From Blastobasis lacticolella (lineage: Eukaryota; Arthropoda; Insecta; Lepidoptera; Blastobasidae): DNA of 64,000 bases. Below the pieces are notes generated by a model. The model saw nothing but the letters and a program-made list of their open reading frames with translations, had not been told where the DNA came from and ran no database searches. The position numbers and the translations under genes are program-made. Where the stretch lies: contig LR990059.1 in assembly GCA_905147135.1 (NCBI GenBank), forward strand, positions 16,515,001 through 16,579,000. Direction: 5' to 3'. Positions 1 to 9,300 of the stretch are shown here, piece after piece (within the stretch, counting starts at the first letter, position 1; every line of letters starts with the position of its first letter).

Positions 1-489
1 ATCACCCTCATGCACCTTGGACTCCACTCTCCTCTCCACTGAAGAAACCGACTTGTTACCACTGAACTCATCTAGAGAGAAACCATTACAGCTGTCCTGG
101 ATGTTTTGCTTGACTTTGGTGGTAAGGGTTTCCGAGCCCGTAGATTCCGGAGATTTTAATCCCGAATATGCAAATGTGAGGAAAGCACTCCAATCTTCCG
201 TCCCATTGTCCTTTACACATTTATTAATGAGATCACTCATTCTACCGGCAGCCAGACTACGTGCCCCCTTAGGTATGTGACGCAATACCCGCACTGTGCG
301 CCTCAGAGTCGCAAGACTCCCGAGTACTGCGATACCACTAGTATCCGCTTGCGGCGGCTGACTGACGACGACGCGGTCGGCAGAGGACGACGATGTGACT
401 GGCACATTTTTGTGCATTCGGCCTATATGTACCTTTAGGCCATGTGGCGTAAAACTGCGAAACGAGTCCGCGCAATATGGGCATTTCAT
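1..489 (-). CDS. N-terminal part of a non-LTR retrotransposon ORF (runs off the left edge)
   Basis: The minus strand is open from an ATG at 489 to the window edge (163 codons). The protein starts with a C2H2 zinc finger, CPYCADSF...HGLKVHIGRMH, right at the N terminus. A Ser-rich linker follows, then a helical stretch (IPKGARSLAAGRMSDLI...DWSAFLTFAYSGL). A zinc finger followed by a segment of this type is known from N termini of lepidopteran non-LTR retrotransposon polyproteins of the R2-like type; that assignment is from memory of the family, not a search. The reverse transcriptase would lie outside the window. A poly-T/AT-rich run lies just upstream of the ATG, so a 5' UTR is not evident. 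It could also be a fragment. Confidence 0.55.
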   Translation of the reverse strand, partial: MKCPYCADSFRSFTPHGLKVHIGRMHKNVPVTSSSSADRVVVSQPPQADTSGIAVLGSLATLRRTVRVLRHIPKGARSLAAGRMSDLINKCVKDNGTEDWSAFLTFAYSGLKSPESTGSETLTTKVKQNIQDSCNGFSLDEFSGNKSVSSVERRVESKVHEGD

Positions 490-1710
490 TTTTTTTTTTT
501 TTATTTTATATTTATTTGGAAAACAAACAGCATGTATGACAATAAATTAATAACTAAGTCAATAGCTAATACGCCAATGATATGTTTTCACATTTAACAA
601 CTAAGATGGGATGCGACTTGCCTTGCGAGGCTATAACCTAACATAATAGTACTTTAGAAAATTAACATTTCCGTAGGTACTTAACTACTAACAAGTAATA
701 AAGAGAATACCACACCAATACACTAGACAACAGAGTCAAACCAATTATTTGTTAAATGCCTCTTCACCCAGTTCGGATTTGAATTAAATATGTCAATATT
801 CAGTTTGTTTGCAGACTGGTTGAATTCAGAGATTGCACGACAGAAATATGAATTTTTACGATAGTTTGTAGAATGAAGGAGAGGAGCTCATACTAAAAGT
901 ACACAGATAAACACTAAACAATAACAGAATTTATGAAAAACCTAGTAAATAAATTGTACATGTGCCTAAAATAAATTTAAAATTATAAACATTAGTACCA
1001 AACAGTACTTTATCAATGCACAAAGTGCACAAGCACAAATACAATAATTAAATTAAAATGAAAATATAGTCCTCATAATAAGAAAAAAAAAAGTCATAAT
1101 TGAATTTATTAAGTATATGCATACTTAATCCAAAACATTAAACAATTTGAAAATTGAATTACAAGATGTCAACTACAAAATTAATACAAGTAGATTCCAA
1201 ATTATTAAATTAAATTAGACTTAAACACCTTTAAAAAAAAAAAATTAACTTTTCGTGACAAATCTAAACATTTCAAACTTACAAAAAAAAATGAAAAAGA
1301 AAAAACGGGGTCGTGGTCGAGGATCGAACCCCCGATCTTCCCTTGTAGTCAACTTATTCTGAACGTATTCCCACGGCACTACCAAGTCTCACTGCCGCGC
1401 GGTGAAATTTGCCATCTAATGTTACCCTCGCAGTTGTAAAGTAACATTGATCTGTTTAAGTTGATATTATGTGTGTATTTATCTTCTATACCGTCTTCTT
1501 ATCACAATTGCAGGTCCTTTGGTTATTTTAACAATGCAATAACATTCCCATCGTTTATTTCTCGGAAACCGGAGCGCAATTGTAGGTATTACTCGTGCCA
1601 AAACCGAAAGCTAACAAAACTCACTCCCGCGAAACACCGCCTCAGCAAAAAGTACGATCAATGGAGTTTATGCTTTGTCACAGTTAAGTTGATAATTAAC
1701 ATTGAAATAA
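490..1710. other. AT-rich intergenic stretch without a gene
   Basis: Apart from the tRNA-like patch at about 1305-1400 I see no gene. The sequence is strongly AT-rich with several A and T homopolymers (about 489-501, 1081-1092, 1231-1244). The part at 490-650 resembles the AT-rich 3' tails of lepidopteran retroelements. Short open frames here have no coding character. Confidence 0.5.
1305..1405 (-). repeat. tRNA-derived SINE-like or tRNA-pseudogene patch
   Basis: On the minus strand there is a box B-like GGTTCGATCCTCGACCACGA. About 55 bases upstream is TGGTAGTGCCGTGGGAA, which resembles a box A. The spacing suits an internal RNA polymerase III promoter. I could not fold a convincing complete cloverleaf, so a SINE head or decayed tRNA fits better than a functional tRNA. 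Confidence 0.4.
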
Positions 1711-1910
1711 TAAATAATAATAATAATAATAAAAGTCTTTATTACGGATGACACAGATCCATACATTAAATTCGAAATATACAATATAAAAATAAAATAA
1801 AATAAAAATGTAAAATGTAAAAATTAAAATTGTAAAAATAAATTTCAAAAATTAGAAAAAATAAAGTTAATATTACAAGTAGGTACTCGTATAACGTCAT
1901 TATCTTAATG

Positions 1911-4757
1911 TCACCTCTGGTTCTCGTTCTGGTGCGCAGATAGCCAATACTTCTGGATGTAACTATAGGCGTCGTCGTAAACCGCCCTCAGTATGCCATT
2001 GCGAGATTGCCGCAATCTCTCCCAAAAGGAAGCAATGCGTCCCCTCACAACCGCATAAAAGTCCGGCACCCTTGCCTCCACAAACATGGCTGAGGCACTG
2101 CAGAACCTCGGCAGCCTCATCAGAATTCTAAATATATCATTATATTGGACTCTGATGGTGCTGTACGACCTTCTAGAGTGCCTCACCCAAAGCTGGCATG
2201 TGTAGAAGCAGAGGCAGTAGGCATTAAATAATGTCAACTTCACCTCTCTACTGCACGCCGCGAACCTACGAGCGATCATGTTCCCTCGTATCGCGAGGGA
2301 TCTTCTCTCCCGTTCCATATCTTTATCGTCCTTCATGTCATCAGTAAGTATGTGGCCCAGATATTTGAACTGCTGCACGGCCCGCACTACCAACCCATTC
2401 AATTTGACTTCAGGCACATTCTCCGGACCTCTTCCAGCCTTGAACACTAAAAGCTCAGTCTTAGCTGCGTTATATTTCAGCCCGTGTGAATTTATATAAT
2501 CCTCACAGACTGACACTAACTTTCTGAGCCCCTTGATGGAGGGACTGAGAAGCACCATGTCATCAGCATAGCTGAGACTGTTTACACAGACCTTCCCTAG
2601 GTGACAACCAACCCCGGTGCTTCTCAGCCTCACCATCAACTCGTTGACATAAAGGTTGAAAAGGTCGGGAGACGTGAGCCCTCCTTGGCGTACACCGCAT
2701 TCTAACTTATAGTCGTTAGAAGTCGTGTCGCCCCATCTAACACAATTGGTTTGGTTTCCGTACCAGTACTGGAAAATTCTCACAAGTTCCTCTGGAGCAC
2801 CTGAGCCGCGCAGTTTTCTCCAGAGAATTTCATAATTCACTAGATCAAATGCCCGGCTCAGGTCGAGGAAACATGCGTACACAGAGGTGTCGCGGCTCAC
2901 ATAGTAATTCACAGTGTGTTTAAGACTCACAATGGCCGAGTCAGTCGAGAGACCAGCACGAAAACCAAACTGCGCATCCTCTATATCCAAACACTTTAGT
3001 AATTCGGGCCGTAGCAGCCTCTCAAATATTTTGCCTATCACTGTACCCAGCGAGATAGGCCTGTAATTTCCAGACGATGACAAGTCACCAGTCCTACTTT
3101 TGACAATCGGGACGACAACGGTACGCATCATATCTGGCGGAAGATATGAATATTGCAAACATAAATTAAAAACGCTGCATAACTTGCTAAAAATTTCTGT
3201 CCCAGCGCCCAAAATGTGCTCAAGACTGAGGTCGTCATGTCCAGGGGACTTACCACGCGTCATTCTCCTCACAGTCCTAGCGACGTCATCAGGAGTGAAG
3301 CGAATAGTCCCATGATTAGCCATGGTACAACCAACGCTCGGCAGGTCCTTGTCTTGCACTGGCAGAGGGTCCAGCTTAAACCTATTTCTAAAAATATTGG
3401 CTATCCGCGCTGGGTTTTGTTCTCCATCTACAATAAGTGGCAGGGTCTGCTTGTAAGTGAATTTTTTAGTTTGATCCCAAAACTTAACAAAATTTTTACT
3501 TTTACATGCAGATGCTAGGATATCAACTTTTATTTTTGTTTCATTTTTCTGGCACCATGCAAGTTTACTTTTAAACATCCTACGACTAGATGATAAGCGT
3601 TCATATATTGGGCCCGTGCACGGCTTACCCGCAACAACCCAGCATTTAAAATAATTTCTATAAAAATTATGACTCTCCTTTACGTGCACGTTCCAGCCCG
3701 TGATATGTTTACTTTTACTTTTATTCTCCTTCGCAGAACGAAAGCCAGAGGAGTATCTTGCACTATCAATTAAAGTTGAGGTTATAGCACCATACAAACT
3801 GTCAATAAACTTATAATGATTGTCAAGTAGCTCACAATCCATCACATTTACATTATCACAGCTATTGTTACAATATCTACACACTAAGTAGTCATCAAGG
3901 TTCAATAGGGCCGTATTACAGAAATTATAGTAGTTTTCACACTGTACTGAGTCTCTTATACCCCATCGAATGCCACCACGACTTGAGTTACTGACATGGC
4001 TGTCAATGCATTTCCCCACTTGACCCAACCGACTTAGCAACCTCAATGGATAATGATCTGACCATGCTGCATCATACATAACATTCACCGATTCTATAGT
4101 TGCCATAGCCGCATCCGTTGCAACACAGTGATCCAGCCATCTTTTTGCACCGTTGGAGTCGCTGATGAATGTGAAGCAATCTGAGTGCAATCCCAGCCTT
4201 TCCACATCTGCACACTTCCATTCCTGATCGCTACAGAAGCTGAAAAGTTCCTGACCAAAACGAGCTGTCGGGTGCGCATTAAAATCGCCAAGGATGAATG
4301 CGACTTGGACATCACAATCGTCTATCAGGGCGCTCACCATGGCTAGACAGCTGGTGAATTCCGTCAGGTTATCAGGTTCATCCGTCGGCATGTACACATT
4401 GACAATGAGCACCGCATTTGAGTCTACCACCACGCGTATGGCACTAAGACGATCACTAGGGCACTTGATCACTGTCACTTCCGGAAAGGACGTCTTTCGC
4501 CAAAGCAGGGCCAGTCCGCCGTAAGGTCGACCTCTCAGTACTCCCTTCGACGTATCAACGGATGACGTAGCTGTACACGCGAAGTCGGGGTGAACGGTGT
4601 GTATAAAATCTAGATCATGCGGTAGCAACCACGTCTCTTGCAGCGCAATTATATCAGCATCCTTACATAGGTCTCGTACATACGACACAGATCTTTTGAT
4701 TGATTTGCAATTGTAAGATATCATAGAAGTAATAATGTCTTTTGGTGTGTCATCCAT
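1911..4757 (-). CDS. LINE ORF2: APE-type endonuclease plus reverse transcriptase
   Basis: 948 residues from ATG at 4757. The N-terminal ~220 residues form an exonuclease-endonuclease-phosphatase domain: a start with SYNCKSI, the metal-binding LQETW, GDFNAHP, and the terminal SDHYPL motif. The middle is a reverse transcriptase with RPISLGTVIGKIFERLL, FLDLSRAFDLVNYEILW, RQGGLTSPDLFNLYVNEL and the catalytic YADD box in LSYADDMVLLSP. The C-terminal thumb follows, with FKYLGHILTDD. This is the product that nicks target DNA and primes reverse transcription. Its start codon overlaps the ORF1 stop by 8 nt (ATGGATGA), suggesting termination-reinitiation. The motif order fits CR1/jockey-group LINEs; the exact clade is not settled. 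Confidence 0.93.
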   Translation of the reverse strand: MDDTPKDIITSMISYNCKSIKRSVSYVRDLCKDADIIALQETWLLPHDLDFIHTVHPDFACTATSSVDTSKGVLRGRPYGGLALLWRKTSFPEVTVIKCPSDRLSAIRVVVDSNAVLIVNVYMPTDEPDNLTEFTSCLAMVSALIDDCDVQVAFILGDFNAHPTARFGQELFSFCSDQEWKCADVERLGLHSDCFTFISDSNGAKRWLDHCVATDAAMATIESVNVMYDAAWSDHYPLRLLSRLGQVGKCIDSHVSNSSRGGIRWGIRDSVQCENYYNFCNTALLNLDDYLVCRYCNNSCDNVNVMDCELLDNHYKFIDSLYGAITSTLIDSARYSSGFRSAKENKSKSKHITGWNVHVKESHNFYRNYFKCWVVAGKPCTGPIYERLSSSRRMFKSKLAWCQKNETKIKVDILASACKSKNFVKFWDQTKKFTYKQTLPLIVDGEQNPARIANIFRNRFKLDPLPVQDKDLPSVGCTMANHGTIRFTPDDVARTVRRMTRGKSPGHDDLSLEHILGAGTEIFSKLCSVFNLCLQYSYLPPDMMRTVVVPIVKSRTGDLSSSGNYRPISLGTVIGKIFERLLRPELLKCLDIEDAQFGFRAGLSTDSAIVSLKHTVNYYVSRDTSVYACFLDLSRAFDLVNYEILWRKLRGSGAPEELVRIFQYWYGNQTNCVRWGDTTSNDYKLECGVRQGGLTSPDLFNLYVNELMVRLRSTGVGCHLGKVCVNSLSYADDMVLLSPSIKGLRKLVSVCEDYINSHGLKYNAAKTELLVFKAGRGPENVPEVKLNGLVVRAVQQFKYLGHILTDDMKDDKDMERERRSLAIRGNMIARRFAACSREVKLTLFNAYCLCFYTCQLWVRHSRRSYSTIRVQYNDIFRILMRLPRFCSASAMFVEARVPDFYAVVRGRIASFWERLRQSRNGILRAVYDDAYSYIQKYWLSAHQNENQR

Positions 4758-5991
4758 AATACATATTTAGATTTTCATTTTCGACTGGTTTGTGCAGCTT
4801 TGGCTGGCCCTCTCGAAAACGCCGAAATCTGATACCTTCAGGCCAGAAGTCACTACTCAGAAACGTCTCCAGTCTACTTTTATCCACAACAACTTTAAAA
4901 GAATTAAAATTTGTGTCGTATCTCTGTCCGAGCAATTGTACATCCTTGCATTGCTCACCTTTACCGGTGATATATTCCTTCAGCTGTTCGACCGTCGTAG
5001 ATTTTGATAACCTAGATACATACATAGACATACTTAACTCGGCCACGGGCAGTAAACTCGAGCAAGTTGAAGAGCCGCAAAGATTGAGATTTTTTCTGCG
5101 TTTCTTGCGTTCAACAAGTGTAAAACCGTCTGTTTTTAGTATTTGGGATTCTCTTTTTTTCATGTTAGATAATTGTCGTTTTGTTACAACCATATCGCGA
5201 TAACTGGGCGTATGAATCATATCGTCAATGGAGCTCAAACGGTCACGAACTATAGATGTATCTAGCGGCTCGGGCGCAGTGCGGGGCGCAGCGCTCAGCC
5301 GACGCACCGGGGTCTTATTGTTGTCGCAAGTACCAGGGGCCGGTTTCTTATCAGCGCGCTTGTGTCGTCTTTCGATCGAACTTGTTGCGTTCACGTCAAT
5401 TGTACTATTTGTAGATGCCTTTGACATCCGTAAATCGAAGTTTTTCAATATCAGTTTGATGTCATTCATATCAGTCTTTAAGGTTTCCACGTCCATATTA
5501 TAGCTTATAATGTTAGTTTTCTGCGTATTTTCTATCTTTAACTTTTCTAGGTCACTTTTCAATACAGCTAAGTCTTTCAAAAATGAAGACACGTCCACAT
5601 AATCAAATGTTACCGGGGGCAATTTTGATAGTTTCCTTGCAACAAATATCGGCAGCTGAACTGGTTCATGTTCTTTTATTATTTTGATAATCTCTTGGAT
5701 ACTTTTTTCTTCCGATCCTTCTTTCCTTCTCATTATTCTTTTAGTTGGTGCCAAAAGAGAATAAACTAAAGAGCGAGCTTCTTCGATTTCCTCGAAGGTA
5801 TACGTACTTAGACATATTTGCACTATGCCCTTCTCGTGGAGAATGTCCACTTTGTCACATACGTAAGCTAAAAGTTCATTTATTATCACGTTGCATGTAG
5901 AACACTTGGGCGTCGAGGACTGATTATCCGAGTTGTTATTTTTTACGTTACGGTTGCAATTTGCGGTGGACGCTGTTGGTGACCGAATCAT
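4750..5991 (-). CDS. LINE ORF1 protein (nucleic-acid-binding, Gag-like)
   Basis: 413 residues from the first ATG at 5991; the frame is open slightly further upstream, but only with non-ATG codons. Near the N terminus is one CSTC pair. Around residues 130-190 is a Lys/Leu-rich helical stretch with heptad-like spacing, consistent with a coiled coil. A basic Ser/Arg/Lys-rich linker follows (RRHKRADKKPAP). The C-terminal 90 residues (LSMSMYVSRLSKSTTVEQLK ... FNSFKVVV ... FWPEGIRFRRF) look like an RRM-type fold as found in LINE ORF1 proteins. Such proteins coat the element RNA. No zinc knuckles are seen. ORF2 begins within its last codons. Confidence 0.8.
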   Translation of the reverse strand: MIRSPTASTANCNRNVKNNNSDNQSSTPKCSTCNVIINELLAYVCDKVDILHEKGIVQICLSTYTFEEIEEARSLVYSLLAPTKRIMRRKEGSEEKSIQEIIKIIKEHEPVQLPIFVARKLSKLPPVTFDYVDVSSFLKDLAVLKSDLEKLKIENTQKTNIISYNMDVETLKTDMNDIKLILKNFDLRMSKASTNSTIDVNATSSIERRHKRADKKPAPGTCDNNKTPVRRLSAAPRTAPEPLDTSIVRDRLSSIDDMIHTPSYRDMVVTKRQLSNMKKRESQILKTDGFTLVERKKRRKNLNLCGSSTCSSLLPVAELSMSMYVSRLSKSTTVEQLKEYITGKGEQCKDVQLLGQRYDTNFNSFKVVVDKSRLETFLSSDFWPEGIRFRRFREGQPKLHKPVENENLNMYYG

Positions 5992-6352
5992 CGTACGTGC
6001 ATACGCGCGCAACGCACGAAGAACGCGCGGGGACTTAAATAGTAAATAGAAAGCGCCACCAACAGTTGTACTTCACATTTACGCACTGTACACAGTTTTG
6101 CAGACTTATTTATCGTGTTTTAAGTACTTTGTCCAAAGTATAACGAAAAGAAAAACAGAGCCAATGTTTACCTGGCAAACTTTTTTTTTTTTTTTTCAAA
6201 TAAAATAATTTGTAAATAAATCAATTTCCATTAATCATTAGTTACATCTCTGTACATCCAAAATTCCTCCAATTTATAAAATGCTTTATCGAGCAACCAT
6301 TTTTTAAGTTTTGCTTTAAATTTATTACTTACTCCTCAACTCCCCCCCCCAG

Positions 6353-9300
6353 ACGAGTCCCTGTTCTCGCCGACGCCCCTCCCATTGGAGCCCCCCGGCG
6401 CGTGGGAGGGGCTCGCGGCGCCCCCGCCGCCGCTGCCGCCCGCCGCCGCCGCCGCGCTGCTGGAGACCGCTTTTGGCGACGCTGCCAGTTACCGCGGGGA
6501 TTTGGACCTGGGGTGCATACAGCTGGTTGAGGTGAGGGTGTATACCTTTCTTGTTTTCGAAAAGTTGTAGTTTATAAGACCTAACCTAGTTAATAACTCC
6601 TTTAATACTAACACAATATGGACAAAAAGGTCTGAAATAATTGAATTTTATTTTATTTTATTAATTTTTATACACAACTAACTTTGCTTTTAAGTTGGAT
6701 ACTAGCAATACATAGGCTTTGTATACTTAGTTATTATACACCAGTTTACGTAACTGCCTGAAATAAAGATTATATTATTATTTGGTGATAAGGATATGTT
6801 TCATAATTATATTTCGTCGCTTCATTCTTCAGATATAAGATAATTCACAACGTAGTCCCTTTAGCCTACAAGGTAGCTTCGCACGTTTATTTAAAGTAAA
6901 ATCGATTTGTTTTCAATCGATCATTTTTCTTTTTTCCGATCCTACGTATCGATACAGCCAGCCGCCATTTTTACGTCATTCCTTTTTCGTGCGAGGTAGC
7001 GAGCACATCGTGCACACGTGGTGCACAACAAATTGTTAAAATTTTATTTCAAAACTAGAAACGCAGCGCCGAAAACAAGATTCGGTATTTTAAAAGAAAA
7101 AGCAAAAAACCTACGATGTCACAAAGTGGCGATATTCTCGGGTTCCACTTCAGATTCCGATAAAAATTCATGTAAGTACCTACAATATTTTCGCCGAATG
7201 TAGTTACTTTTATAATTTATGCATTGAGTGTATTAATACAAAACCGGGGGGTTGGCCGTGAGTCAACACGACGGTGATTTAGCTTTAATGTATATACAAT
7301 AAAAAATGAATATAATTAAAATTTCATCTGGAGGTTGGTCGAGAATCAACACGACGATATCAAATAACTACGCATACACCGCCTGTGGGTTGGTCGTGAA
7401 TCATCACAAAGGCAATATGCAATAATCTAGTTTCTCAACCTGGTGATGATCGAGGTTTTTTAGATACTTTAGATTCCAATTAAAATTAAGTAAGTTTCTA
7501 TTTTACGCGATTTTCGCTTAATGTGATACGTGTAATTTATGCATCGAGTGTTTCAATGTAAAACCTGGGGGTTGGCCGTGAGTCAACACGATGGTAAAAA
7601 CCTGGACGTTGGTCGAGAATCAACGCGACGGTAAAATTATACACCTGGATGTTATCCTGAGCCTGGAGGTTGGTCGTGAACCATCACGAAGGCAATGTGC
7701 ATATTCACCTGGATGTTGGTCGAGAACCAACACGACGGTATCGACACAGAGCCTGGAGGTTGGTCGTGAACCACCACGAAGGCAATGTGCAATAATCCCA
7801 AGTGTCTCAACCTGCTGATGATCAGGAATCATTTAGAGGTCTATGACATCTACCTACCCGCCACCGTCGATCGAGAATCGGCAGTGCGGATTTATTTTGT
7901 GGATATACCCACATTCTTCACATATCCGTGGTTTTATCTTCGGAATGGTTTTTAGTTGATCGGGGATCAATACAAACACCTTAATATATTATGAACACTC
8001 GATGAACGATGAGAATAATACTTTAAACAGTGGGGCATTAAGTACCTACTAGTAAAGTAGGGGGGTGTAATCGACCACTCGTTTGTTCTAAAACGGACAT
8101 AATATGAATTTGTCTGCGGTTTTAGACATCGACACACCTCCGAATGCAATAACTGAGAGGTATTACTTGCTACTGAGGCGTCAACAGACCTGCCCCAGGT
8201 CGCCGTCGCCGCTAGAGTAGCGAAAGAGCCTTCGTCGGTGCCGTCCGATGCGCCCGCGCATAGTTAGGCCCACAGCTAGTGCGGGCCCTCGAAGCCAATA
8301 TCCACAACGAACCCGAACACGGGAACAAAATACATAACAATATGACTCTATTGTGACTCCCTTACATGGAAAAGATCCTTAAGAGTAATTTAGTGCCGGA
8401 AAACATAAAGTTACCCCAGGCTCAAAAATAAAATTTCGTAATAATAAAGTTTAGGCTCGATAACCGAGAGCGCCCGCGGCCGCGACAAGAAAGCGGCGAC
8501 GGCGCGGCGGCGACTCGGCGCCTTTGTTGCGGTCATCCGCGCCGCAACACGTACTCCAACGAGGAGAATACCATATTCATCTAATATCTGAGTGACGCCC
8601 GCCGCATACTCTTGCGATCTTTATTTTATGGACTCGAAATCGAGAATAAAACTGATAATAATAACGCCTAACGATAAGGCGTCCCTGAATGTCGACCGTA
8701 ACACTCACCGAAACGAAACGCTATTCGGAAGTACTGTGTGCGAATTGACTCCATCGACATACCCCTTGCTCGGCCACGCGAGCCCGGGAAAATGGGCGGC
8801 TCCCCCCGCGCCGGCCGTCACCGAGCATCCGCAGCGAGCGCCGGCCAAGCAGCCTCCCCGCGCCTCGGAAGCCGCCGGCGCCGGCCCGCAGCCGCGCCTA
8901 CATAGTCACCTAAGTGACTCAAGTGCGCCACGTTGGTCGCATACAATTATTTTATAATTAATTGTTGGCATTTAATCGGGACGGTTTAGAAGTCCCATTC
9001 TATAAGTGGCATGTTCATGGCACAATATCTATGTTGCCCCTGGTATAGACAAGTATTCTGTCTCCTGACCAATACCAAACTTTTTGCTCTTGACGAAAAG
9101 TAGGAGTCCCCTAGTCCATTAAAATGTGAGTAGATTTGGGTGCGATTTTAGAGTGTTCAGCCGAACACCTTGCATGCGGTAGCCCCACATAACTAATCAA
9201 TTTTTATCTAAAATATTCCCGGCACCTAAACCGAATGGGAAAAAAGATTCATCGTAAATCTAAAATCACAAATAAATTTATACCGACCACGTATATCGGA

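Larger units (their letters stand above)
1715..6130 (-). mobile_element. Near full-length non-LTR retrotransposon (CR1/jockey-like LINE) with intact ORF1 and ORF2
   Basis: Two long overlapping minus-strand frames encode an ORF1 protein and an endonuclease/reverse transcriptase. The 3' end on the minus strand is a run of TTA triplets (plus strand about 1709-1731), a microsatellite-style tail known for CR1-group elements. The 5' boundary is estimated from the end of the leader. Both ORFs are free of stops, so the copy looks young. It sits just upstream of the first IntS1 exon seen here, so it probably lies in an IntS1 intron in antisense orientation. Confidence 0.8.

Noticed and set aside
1461..1751. 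96-codon plus-strand frame
   Set aside because: Low-complexity end with Asn repeats from the LINE TTA tail and no coding features.
6385..6570. Separate small protein gene
   Set aside because: It is part of the IntS1 exon 6353-6531 read past its splice donor.
7240..7830. CRISPR-like array
   Set aside because: Repeats are irregularly spaced, of two types, in an insect retroelement, with no spacers of fixed length.
8160..8460. Ribosomal RNA-like or rDNA fragment
   Set aside because: Some phrases look structured, but I could not match any conserved rRNA core motif; the position fits a decayed DIRS gag region.
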